DNA of 64,000 nucleotides from contig NC_079888.1 of NCBI RefSeq assembly GCF_029227915.1, positions 13,747,001 to 13,811,000 on the forward strand. Direction: 5' to 3'. Below are positions 25,701-37,700 of the stretch, piece by piece. The notes below the pieces were generated by a model. The model saw only the letters and a list, made by a program, of their open reading frames with translations. It did not search any database and was not told the origin of the DNA. The stretch comes from Hydractinia symbiolongicarpus. Its lineage: Eukaryota > Cnidaria > Hydrozoa > Anthoathecata > Hydractiniidae. Numbering within the stretch: position 1 is the stretch's first letter; each line of letters starts with the position of its first letter. The translations under genes and the position numbers were made by a program.

Positions 25701-28700
25701 TGCAGTTCGAACACCAACTTAGCCTTAAAAAAATTGCTACGCCTCAATTTTGCATTGGAATAATTTTAATCTGTAAAGTACAAAGTTTCGACCGCTGCGA
25801 AATATAAAATAAAATAACATACTGTGGTTAAAATAAGCAAATTTAATGGAAAATAACTTTTTAAACAAATTTAGTGACTTTAACTGTTTTCGTCAAATAT
25901 TATCGGTTGCCAAATTTTTCTTATGTCAATGTACCAAAATTACTATAGCTATCACAAAATTGTAAAAATGGAACTTGCCTAAATTTATTCTTACATTTTA
26001 TCAAAATTAAGAACACAGTAATACAGTGTAACATGCTATTATATATATCCCTTCCTAGCTAGTTATGTAATATTTATAAACAATAATTTCTAACGAAAAG
26101 TCAAAGCCAGTCATTATATCATTGAAGTGTGTATTTTATTTTCAGTCGATTTCCTCTGTGCTCTTTTTTATATAACTAGTTAGCTATACTTTACAAGTAA
26201 ATCCTTTATTAAATGCTCTTCCACGTTAATCCATGTCAAACTTGCAGATCCATATATAACTAGCTAGCTATAGCTTACTGTAAAAAAACTTCCTTTAAGT
26301 CTTTCTATAGCTAGCTGTAATTTTTATTTCTTCTTGCCAAAGTGCACTGATAATGATAGAATAGTGTTTCTTTTTAACCATTACTTTATTCCTCACAACA
26401 CAAAATGTATGGTATATGTAGCTTGCAACTTCAGAAAGCTAACCCCTAAAACCAACATCAACAATATGTCTTCTCTTGGCTCTCTATAAAAGTCAGTAAT
26501 TTAAGTTTTCTTCGATTCCTACATCTTACCCATGTCAATATACCACAAAGAGGGTTAGCAACACCATTTAAACGTGTTATTAAAAAGCAAAACGTCAGTT
26601 AAAGTGAAAAATCAGTTGAAGAAACATCAGGCAGGATTTTGCATTTTTGCCTCTTTTCGCAGCACTAACCAGAATATTTGTGAAAAACTGACTATGAACA
26701 TTATTTGGGCTATCGACACAAATGAAAACAAGCCAAAAATTTGTCCCTACAAAGCGCTTCGCTAGCGCCCAGAACTGCGCGGTATGAAACTCCGTAATTC
26801 CTCATCTGTAGAGTTTGTGACGTAGAACCAAAAATGCGGTCCCTTTCCAACCTCGTCCCCAGGGTCTTGTGGCCCCTGAGCCGTTATTACGGAGTGGCCA
26901 ACAATGACCGTGGAACAGGCTGGTCATGTGACACAATAATGCCCAGATATACTGCGCATTTTTAAAATTCCAAAGATAACGAGATGCAAATTTGTCGCTC
27001 GCCTACAAGCAAGATGGCGGGCGAAAAGAGACACAGCGTTAAAGAAACTATTTTGTCGATAAAAGCAAAATTTTCAGAATATTACTGACGTAAAGTCTAT
27101 TAATCTCGCTTAGCTTGATTGTTCAATATTGGCGAAAGGCTTTTAATTTGGAAAATGTTTTGAAAGTTTGTTTCCATAAAAATTCATGAGCTCTAGGTAG
27201 CTAGCTAGCTGGGCTGTGTATTATATGTAGCTGCCTTAGCTAGCTAACGTGATATCCTGAGACAGCTTTACTCAACCACATTTATAAAGGACATATTAAA
27301 TGGCTATTATTTTCCAGGTAGGTGATTTTGTTAAGAACACGTTAGAAATTGTAGGAGAAGGTCTGGGCACTCTGGTTGCACACATTTTTCTAATATGCAC
27401 AACAAATTTTCCTATTTTTAAAAACGAAACTAAGAATGACAGGTTGTAGTGCTAAATTTATGGATTATTCTCGGATACGGGTTAACATTCTTGACACTTT
27501 CTGTTGTTCTTAATTATATTTTGTAAAAGGGACAATATTTGATATCATTAAACGACATAAAGAATGGGTTAAGTTAAAGCTGGTTTATTATATACGTGCA
27601 GGGTGTTAATTCTAAAAATGCCATTTGTACTTGGCCACGATATGTAAAAATATGCTGGTGGAGCATAATCAATCACTGACCAAAAATAAAAGTAGGGCAT
27701 TTATTGACCTTAGAAGAATTATTTGTTCAAAAACCTTACTTGTTTGTTCATATTTGGTCAAGATTTAGAAGTTTTGTTACAAAAGCCTTATCAGCCTCAT
27801 TTAAATTGCTCAAATTCTGTAAAATTTTTAGCCAACAAAATGTTTCTCAGAAATGTAACAGATAATTTAGCTAATTTGCCCACATAAGATTTAAGCAGAA
27901 CACAGCCGGCTTGTCATCACAATATTTATAAAAAAAACTCAAACATTGACTAACAACATTCAGTTTTGTATCCAGGTAGGGTAATGACTTTTAGAACATC
28001 GATATATGTGGCTACTAACTATTAGGTAAATGTTCACGTCATTTAGACGGTATACGCTCTAGCTAGCTAGCTAGCTACCAGTAGTTCTGCAGGATAAGAC
28101 AAACACCGCACATATATCAATTTAATTATCGAGATAAATTTGCTTCATATCATGTTGAACTAAAAATGGTATCTTTTTTTAATATATTTCTCAAAAACTA
28201 GCTTCTCTAAAGTCAGTGCTAAACCTTAGCTAGTATTTTTATCCACTCCAAAAATAAATCGACCGCCATATTTGTTGTACTCTTGTTTACATAAAACTCC
28301 GATATCGATACTCCGGCGAGGGGCAGAAATAAATTTTTGCAGGGCAAGAACTGTTCATAAATTATTTTTTTGGTATAATTATCTTAAATTATAAGCGATC
28401 ATGTGACCAGCCTGTTCCAGGGCCTTTTCGCCGCTATCAACTTATCAACAAGGCAAAATGCCCTGGGAACGAGGTTGGTCCCTTCCTGCAAAATTACACC
28501 CCGCCGTGGTTTTACACAATAACTTATAACCTAAGAGCCACATTTTTTTTCCGTTTAAAAAATACGCCCCCCCCCCCCCCCCATTTAAAAAATCCGGTCC
28601 ACCCCCATTTAAAAAATACGGTTCCCCTATTTAAAAAATTCGGTCCCCCCATTTAAAAAATACTGTCCCCCCATTTAAAAAAAACAGTCAAATCAAATGC

Positions 28701-31700
28701 AAATCCTTCAATTGTTCTATGCTGATAGTTTCAGTAGCAGAGTACACCAATGATATGTTAAAAGTGGAAAGTGACGATGAAGTGATTGTGATAAACGAAG
28801 TAAGTTTTTCTGTTGCATATTTTTTTATTTCTTTACTAAGGTCTTGGCTATCTGCATGTCAAAGTGTTATTGCATTTTAGAAATATCACCAATATTTCTA
28901 GCGAAAATTGTTTTGTTTACATTTGGATCATCAACGGTGATGAATTTATTTTAAAAGAACGAAAAAACAGAAGAGTACGGAAGTGTGCAGGCTGCAATCT
29001 TCCCTTCAACAGCGAAATGCTGTGTCTTATGACGACAGAGCTAAGGCTCATTAAGGGCGAAATAATGCCACATGGGAAAAAATGTACAAACCTACACTAT
29101 CACCTGGGGTGATAAATGTTTAAAAAAAAACAAATGTATTAATTGTATTATTATTGTATTAGTAAAGTATTTTTTACACCTCATTTATTATGTCATAACG
29201 CATGATAATTCTGTACAAGTTGCTAAATTTAGAACCGCATGTACTATCGGATGTCGGTATTCTTTGATATTTGCTTAAATATTGCGCTGAATAAAATTGA
29301 AACGTTATAATTTTACTTGTATTCCGTTAAGTGTTCTATTTGTAGTAAACTTGATGTATAATTTATCGAATAGTTCACCATCTTAAAAGGCTTTATGTGA
29401 TGACATTAACATTTCAGATCCAAATACAAAGTTAGCATTAAGAAACATTTGGTATCTAAATGTTTTAACTATCATGATTATTAACAACTATCATTTAAGC
29501 CGATATTTCATCAGGTTGAGTATTACCGGTTAAATATTTGTGATACCCTGGTTAGTGACACTATGCCATGTGAAAATTGTGAACCGCTAAAAATGAAATC
29601 TATGTATGAACGGAATCGTAAGATGCTATGTTGAACCAACCAGATAAATTGAATGCTTCTATCAAATTTACTTCACCCGAGCGTATCAAATTAATTTGTA
29701 AAGTCAACGTCTAAAATGCAAACAGTTGGAGCAGCAACTTTCTGGTATGAGAGAAACATTAGAGAAAGAAAGTGAACTAATAAATCCTGATCTGAGTAAT
29801 AATTTTAAGACATTATTCTCTGCATGTGATCAACAAGATGTTCCAAATCCCATGAAATTATTCTTAGAAGAACAACAAAAGTATGTAAATCCTTCGTGTT
29901 CTTACCATTCAATGATATTCAAATACTGTCTTACGTTATGATTCCAAAACTGGATGTGAAATATTAGTTATACCGAGTTTAAGTACCTTACGAAATTATA
30001 AAAATTATATTCTTCACACCTGTAGTTTTAACCCTGCTGTATTACAGAACTTAGGAAAAACACAACTTACAGGAGCATCTTGTTTGTAATGAAGCACTCA
30101 GGAGAACTTATTGAATTTATTATTCTGGGTGATATGTATACTAATTTTGCAACTATAGAGAATGTCGGACAACTAGCTACTTGTGTACTTGTTTTTCCAC
30201 TCAACAGCATTGTATAGCTATACATTGTCTTACAGCTTAGCCACATTTGCAACAACTAGTGCCACATCCTTTCAAATCATGCCAATTTTTTTTGGAAAGC
30301 TGTATGTTACCTTAAAGGAATAAATTTGAAAGTTACTGCAACTAAAAAAGGTGTGCAAAAAATTTGTAGTAATAATAAGATAAGAAATAAATAACTGTTC
30401 TAAAACAATTATAATAATAAAATTCTGGACTTCATTAACTTTTTACATTAACGTTTTTATAATCAATTAACTTTTGGCAAAATCTCAATTGTTCTATGCT
30501 GATAGTTTCAGTAGCAGAGTACACCAATGATATGTTAAAAGTGGAAAGTGACGATGAAGTGATTGTGATAAACGAAGTAAGTTTTTCTGTTGCATATTTT
30601 TTTATTTCTTTACTAAGGTCTTGGCTATCTGCATGTCAAAGTGTTATTGCATTTTAGAAATATCACCAATATTTCTAGCGAAAATTGTTTTGTTTACATT
30701 TGGATCATCAACGGTGATGAATTTATTTTAAAAGAACGAAAAAACAGAAGAGTACGGAAGTGTGCAGGCTGCAATCTTCCCTTCAACAGCGAAATGCTGT
30801 GTCTTATGACGACAGAGCTAAGGCTCATTAAGGGCGAAATAATGCCACATGGGAAAAAAATGTACAAACCTACACTATCACCTGGGGTGATAAATGTTTA
30901 AAAAAAAAACAAATGTATTAATTGTATTATTATTGTATTAGTAAAGTATTTTTTACACCTCATTTATTATGTCATAACGCATGATAATTCTGTACAAGTT
31001 GCTAAATTTAGAACCGCATGTACTATCGGATGTCGGTATTCTTTGATATTTGCTTAAATATTGCGCTGAATAAAATTGAAACGTTATAATTTTACTTGTA
31101 TTCCGTTAAGTGTTCTATTTGTAGTAAACTTGATGTATAATTTATCGAATAGTTCACCATCTTAAAAGGCTTTATGTGATGACATTAACATTTCAGATCC
31201 AAATACAAAGTTAGCATTAAGAAACATTTGGTATCTAAATGTTTTAACTATCATGATTATTAACAACTATCATTTAAGCCGATATTTCATCAGGTTGAGT
31301 ATTACCGGTTAAATATTTGTGATACCCTGGTTAGTGACACTATGCCATGTGAAAATTGTGAACCGCTAAAAATGAAATCCATGTATGAACGGAATCGTAA
31401 GATGCTATGTTGAACCAACCAGATAAATTGAATGCTTCTATCAAATTTACTTCACCCGAGCGTATCAAATTAATTTGTAAAGTCAACGTCTAAAATGCAA
31501 ACAGTTGGAGCAGCTACTTTCTGGTATGAGAGAAACATTAGAGAAAGAAAGTGAACTAATAAATCCTGATCTGAGTAATAATTTTAAGACATTATTCTCT
31601 GCATGTGATCAACAAGATGTTCCAAATCCCATGAAATTATTCTTAGAAGAACAACAAAAGTATGTTAATCCTTCGTGTTCTTACCATTCAATGATATTCA

Positions 31701-34700
31701 AATACTGTCTTACGTTATGATTCCAAAACTGGATGTGAAATATTAGTTATACCGAGTTTAAGTACCTTACGAAATTATAAAAATTATATTCTTCACACCT
31801 GATAAAGTGTGTCAATTGCCCTCTCTCTTCCCCATAGTTGTTTTATACATCCCGCGGTGTCTACTTCGCATATTCTTAAAACATAATTTGTTCACGCCTA
31901 TTTTTTATTTCAACAAGTCACTCGTAGGTATTTTCAGGCTTGCTTGTATTTATTCGTATTAACTCGTAGTCTGTCTCGTATTCATTTGTAGTCACTTGTT
32001 GTCATTAGTAGGCTTACTCGTCCACTTGTCAATGTTCAGAGTGGACTTGCATCTCAGGTTATTTGGTAAAGTCCAAATTTTTAAAATGTGCTTATTGTTG
32101 CTGATGTCATTTTTTTACGAATTTCGGAGTCTTCGTTGGCCCCAACGTGTGTGTGCGTGCTAGAGAATGTGATTAGCAACCTTTCAACGCTGTCTGCCTG
32201 ACCTACGTGTGCGCAAAAGTTGCGACTTCGCATTGACTGTTTGACATTTTTGTCCATATTTGAAAAAACTGCCTTTAATATTTTTTTCCAAGATTGTGGT
32301 TCCTGGCACCTCTTTTCTGACGTCACACTCAAGAATTTTGTCTACAGACAAGTGAAGCCTTGTAAGGTCACTATACATTTTGACAAACAGTTTTTTTAAT
32401 ATTGCAATGAATATTTTAATATTTTTGTTATAAATAAAAAAAATTACCAAGTCTCATTTTCATTATTTTCTACTACATAAAAATCTTTAAATCAGCCAGA
32501 ACTATTGCTGCAAACAAAAATTTTTATTTTCTTTCAAAGAGAAAAGACATTGGTTCACACAGATTTGTTCAAAATTTAACAGAACATGTAATCATGGTGA
32601 AATAGACGATTGCCATAAATAAATCTAATATGCACATATTGTTACGAACAACATAGCGAAGTTGGTGTAGTGGTAGCCCATTTGACTTGTAATCATAAGG
32701 TTTAAGGTTCGGGTCCCCACTCCGGCGCACTTTAAATGCAGTGTTGTCAGCCCATTTGGTGGCTTTTATTGACCGCTAACCGTCTTGTGTGGCAGGCAAG
32801 CAAGTTAGAGCAACGGTATAGTTACAGACGGAGGGGAGGAAGAGCCAACCGTTAGGATGGAATCCCCAACGAAAAATGGGTCAAGTTAACAAATGTTGGT
32901 CATCCGGGGTTCGACTTAACCAGAGTTTGTTATAACAAGTATTAACGAAAGTTCAAGGGACCCAAGAAAATGGTTCGAGATAATGAAAGTTCGAGTTACC
33001 CGCTCTTCGAGTTATCGGAAACTAGCTGTACGTACCTTTTGACCACTCATGGATGCTACTGGTAATTTTGATGATTCAGTAATTGCAGACGTTAATGCAG
33101 CAGTGAACATGGAGCAAATGGTAATACCCATAATAATCCAAATGACGGCAAATGCACGTGCCTGTGCTGATTTTGGGCTTTTGTCGCCATACCTAAGTAT
33201 CAAAAACAATATAAATCGATCATTTTGGCAGTAAGCAACCTGAATCGCTGATTAAAAAACTCGCTCGTTACCAAGGAGTGTAATGGCTTGGTTCTAATTT
33301 AAGCGCAAAAGAAACGAATGAGGAAAAAAAAGTAATATGGAAGAAAAAAAATGTTTAAGTTTCTCAACACTGTTTTTGTGAAAGAAATGAGAAAAAATAG
33401 AAACAGTTTTAGTTTCAAAACGAATTTAATTAGCAACTCCTTAATTGGCAACTAAAAATCCAGCTTTTAGCTTTGTTGACAACTTTGCTCATCAAATTAA
33501 TAATTACCGTACCGCCACACTAGACTGGAACGGTTACGTACTTCACTAGCCTCAGTAGCAAGAAGAGCGACGAAGAAAGGGTTTGTTTTAAAAAGGTTTG
33601 TTATAAAAGTCGTCGAACAATTATGAAAGATTAAAAATAGAAAATTAAAGTTGCAAAGTATGAAAATTGAAACAAAAGTACTGAACACTGTCGTAAACAT
33701 TGTTTTGCACTATCTTATTTTGATGATAAACACTTGTAAGAAAGAAGTGTCGTGTAACAACAGATTTGAAATATTGAAATTTGAGGTGAGAAAGAAAATG
33801 TAAATACTAAATGAGAATTACTAGGTCAATAAATTTTCCTTACCCTACTGTTGTCATAGATATGAAACTCCACCAAAAACCCTCCAACACTCCATTAACA
33901 AAAGGCCGTGGAAACTCTTCTTCGTTATATCGAGTGTCCTAAAAAATTTTTACTTACACCATTTACATCACCTTACATCAGTTATCTAAAACACCACAAA
34001 CCGAAAATATTGGAACCCGGCTTTAATGTTACTAAAATAATAATAAAACAATAAAAAAGTAAACGAATATTTTAAGTATCTGTGGTACTCGAGCTCAATT
34101 TTGGTATTTGACAAATATAACAATGCTTCAATTCAAAAAATACAACATTCTAAGCAGAAAGCAATCACAGTCGATGAAATTAAATGAAATAATATACTAA
34201 GCATCTGTATTTTAGCTGTATTTATTCTACGTGTAAACAGAGCCACAAATTATACATGTTAAAAGTCACACTTACACAAATCCAGCCAATTGCTCCAGCT
34301 ATGAAGGCCAATAGAAGTGTGATTAAAAATAACGGCCATAAGCCTAAGCAAGCCTTCAGCAGCGCGTTGACTGTGTCCGAGTTCTTGCGTTTCTTGACGA
34401 AATAATAGCCTGTTTGAACATCGATAAGTGGTACGAAATGGTAGCCGTATACCTTGTCAATGTTATACTCAGCCAGAATTGGGAATATAAAACGAGAGTT
34501 TGTAACTGCAGAAGTTTGTAACAAATCATGGAAATTTTTCATTGATGTAAAGTTACTTTTGTAGTGCATTCCTCTGCAAATACCACAACAGCTGCGAACG
34601 GCAATTTCTAGCATTGCTGAAAAGAAAAGAAAACAAAATAGATTTGAAAAGGCATTGTTGTTTAAAAAGTAAATTCTTGAAGAGTAAGCCAAGGGAACGT

Positions 34701-37700
34701 CTGTTTTAGAATTTACGTACAGGGCACTTTGATTGTACACATAAAATTTGGGACTTATGCAAAAATACCACCCGTTAATACAAAAACGGAACCACTTCAA
34801 TGTTGTTTGATTTTGTTCTTAAAAAGGGAGTTTAGCTACACTGTAGCTACATTCAGGTTTTAGCTAGCATTTATTAGTACTAACAAGTCAAGTTTAAATA
34901 TAACCCTTTTTTCTATTTAACTAAGAAAAAGTCAAAACCTGAGAGGGAGATTACATCACAGTCTCCTACCCTATAGCTAAACATATTTAAGTACACCTGT
35001 GAAGAAATACCATTGTTCATCATGTTACCCAATATGGCAATATTTTTTTGGTATGGCCAAATTGGTCTCTCACAGCCTTTTTATAGGCTAAATGAAATAT
35101 TGCTATTGCAAAATTAAAAATTCTCGCAATTTTTCAAATTTCTCGCTTAGAAAATTTTAGTTTTGAAACAAATGTCCTAGGAAGGAAGTTTTTCGTTTTC
35201 ACGCTATAGTCATAAATAAGCTATGCAACAACTTGTTTTTTGTTTTCTTACAAATAATGTTTGTATTAAATAAACTTTCACGAATTAAAACAGAGTAGTT
35301 TATACTACTCTCAGTACTACAGGTGAAACCCCAATTACTGTTAAATTCGGAGTAAGAACATTGGACAGCTAACCACTTTGGTAACTCATCAAGACTCTAT
35401 CATCACATTATAAAAAGTTTACAAAAAAAAATCCAAACTGATTACCCTGCAGTCATTTTGGAATCAGGGGTATAAAAAAACGTGCTTTCCATTGAAATTA
35501 AAAGTTTTGTAGCATCAGTAAAAGTTTTAATATTTCCTTGAAATTTCGTTTTTATACTGGTTTGATAAAATAAAGCTAATTTGATTTCCTTCACTTTTAT
35601 CATAGCTCATGCGTTCCTAATTTTGCTATTTTCGGAGACGCCATTAGGTTATCGGCGTCTCCGAAATAGGCAAAAAATAGTTTTACAAAGATACCTGTCC
35701 AGAAAACATTAGAAGAATTCTCACTAATAAATTAAGTCAGATAGATAAACGGTTCCTAAGTTTCGGACTAAATGGTTTACCCAGCCCAGAGAAACTGGGA
35801 ATACTTCTAAACCACAGTGCCAAATATTCAATCTAATTCCGTGTAAATACAAGGTTGTGAGAAAGTTATTGTTTTGTGGTCCACCCGTATCTGCAACAAG
35901 ATTTGTCTGCACTATTCGACCAACCTGGTGTCACTCACGATTAATATTTAAACACCCATGGCAACTTATTTATTAAAACATGATAAACAACCTTATTTGC
36001 TTTGACAAAGTAACAATAAGTTTTATCGTAAGTCTCGGGATCGTTAGTTTTGAAAAAAGATATTACACCTTTAATGCTGTATTGCTAAGTATTCCACAAA
36101 ATATACCTGTACTAAGTGCCCTACCTAGATGTGTAACAGTTTACCCTGTACCAAGTATTTAACCCGGAATCTCCCGCTCAACAACAATACAACAAATTAC
36201 CTTATCATTCCGAGAACTTCATAGTGAATATTTACTTTTTACTAGATCTCATTTGCTTTTTATAAAAATCCTGAAAATCTGCAGAAATTATTTATGAAGA
36301 ATAGGTTCACTGCGACAACATATTTGGCCAGCATAGAATACCCTGCATACCTAGCTAGCTATATACTGACGTTTTGACTGTCCACTGCTGTAAGAAAATT
36401 GTAAAATACTCAAAAAGGTCCCTATATACCTAGCTAGCTGTCTTATTATTAAAATGGCAGAATCCTTTTAAAATTATGCTAGCTAGGTAGCTCCTGACAT
36501 TTTTAACCTTTTTGAAGAAAACAAGATAAATTGGTTGTCACAGAACCTATTCTCAAAATAAAGATATTTCCGGATTTATTTTAATGACTTTTAGAAGTTG
36601 TTATAGGCATTCGTGTTAATTTCGTGACCTTTATTAATTTCCTCGAATAAACTAGGTTTTACCAATTCATTTCACTAACACAAAAATTTAGCAACTCAGG
36701 ACCAGAATTATAAAAGCATTTGATTTGACAAAGACAGTCACCACAAAATATTTTTATTACAAAATAAAGCTTTTTTGTTACAAAAAATTCATTTAGCATA
36801 GGCACCAAATTTTTGTGTACAAATGAGCGCATTGGAGTCTCTCCTTGTAGCTATGTAAACTCTTCGACCTTTGTACTTTCGCTCAATCTTTATGTATAGC
36901 AAAACTCGCATTTTCTTTTTACAAGAGGATTTTATTGTGTTATATATAATCGTTGGTAACTAAAATTACTGAGCATATGTCACATTGTCTGCGATTATAC
37001 TAATCATCCCAATAACTAGTAACTCTTGCTTTCTCCTGTTTTCTTCAGTCGTAAACTTATATATTTCGAATTTGTTTTAATCTGATGAAAATTCAATAGT
37101 TATGAAACAATAACTATTCTGCAATGTCGTATTCACTTGTATGCTTTTCACCCATTTTATTTTTATGTAAAACACCAAACCTTGTGTCAACAGAGTTGCA
37201 TTTTTCAAGTTAATAGTTTACCAAAACTAGCTATTCTTAAAAGGGAATACTTTCTTGATAAGATTGATCATGATAACCGCGTCTTTTTAAATTTAGATAA
37301 AGTAAATACTTATTATCACGGTAAATTAAACGCCCCTTTTCAAATAAACGCCCCTGGTTAAACAAATGCTTCTTTTGAAATAAAAGCCGAGAGTAAGATC
37401 TTTAAAATCGGGAAGAATATCTTTTTGTAACAGAGTAAAAATAAATAAGTTACTACTAAAAGATGAATATTTTTAAAAAAATGTATCTGATATAAATCTG
37501 TTACTCATAATACTCGGTAACCCGTGGATAAATCTACAGGTTCGTCCGTTCCTTATATACCGCTATCCCGCATCCTTGTCCCTCTTTTAGCATAAAGTAA
37601 TAAACCTTATGTGCGATTATAATAGCGTTTTTGATTACAAAACCCATGTTTTTAAGTTGGCTCAAAGACAAATGCAATTATTTAGATATAATAGTAACGG

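Larger units (their letters stand above)
24352..33035 (-). other. 8.7-kb intron 4 of the receptor-like gene
   Basis: The intron starts AAG|GTACGT at 33035 and ends TTTTTCAAAG at 24352, phase 0, splitting Gly-Gln-Lys from Val-Ala-Val at the start of S2. It hosts the elements at 26847-28478, 28551-28688, 28708-31801 and 32656-32900. I see no further in-frame exon in it; the remaining sequence is AT-rich with AGCTAGCT motifs (26040-28080) and a (TA)n run near 25580. Confidence 0.6.

Noticed and set aside
32656-32729. Functional tRNA-Thr
   Set aside because: A and B boxes and anticodon loop are present but acceptor and anticodon stems do not pair well, and SINE-like sequence follows.
35724-35912. 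62-aa - strand frame
   Set aside because: Lies in intron 1 of the receptor-like gene, is not needed to join exons in phase, and has no domain.
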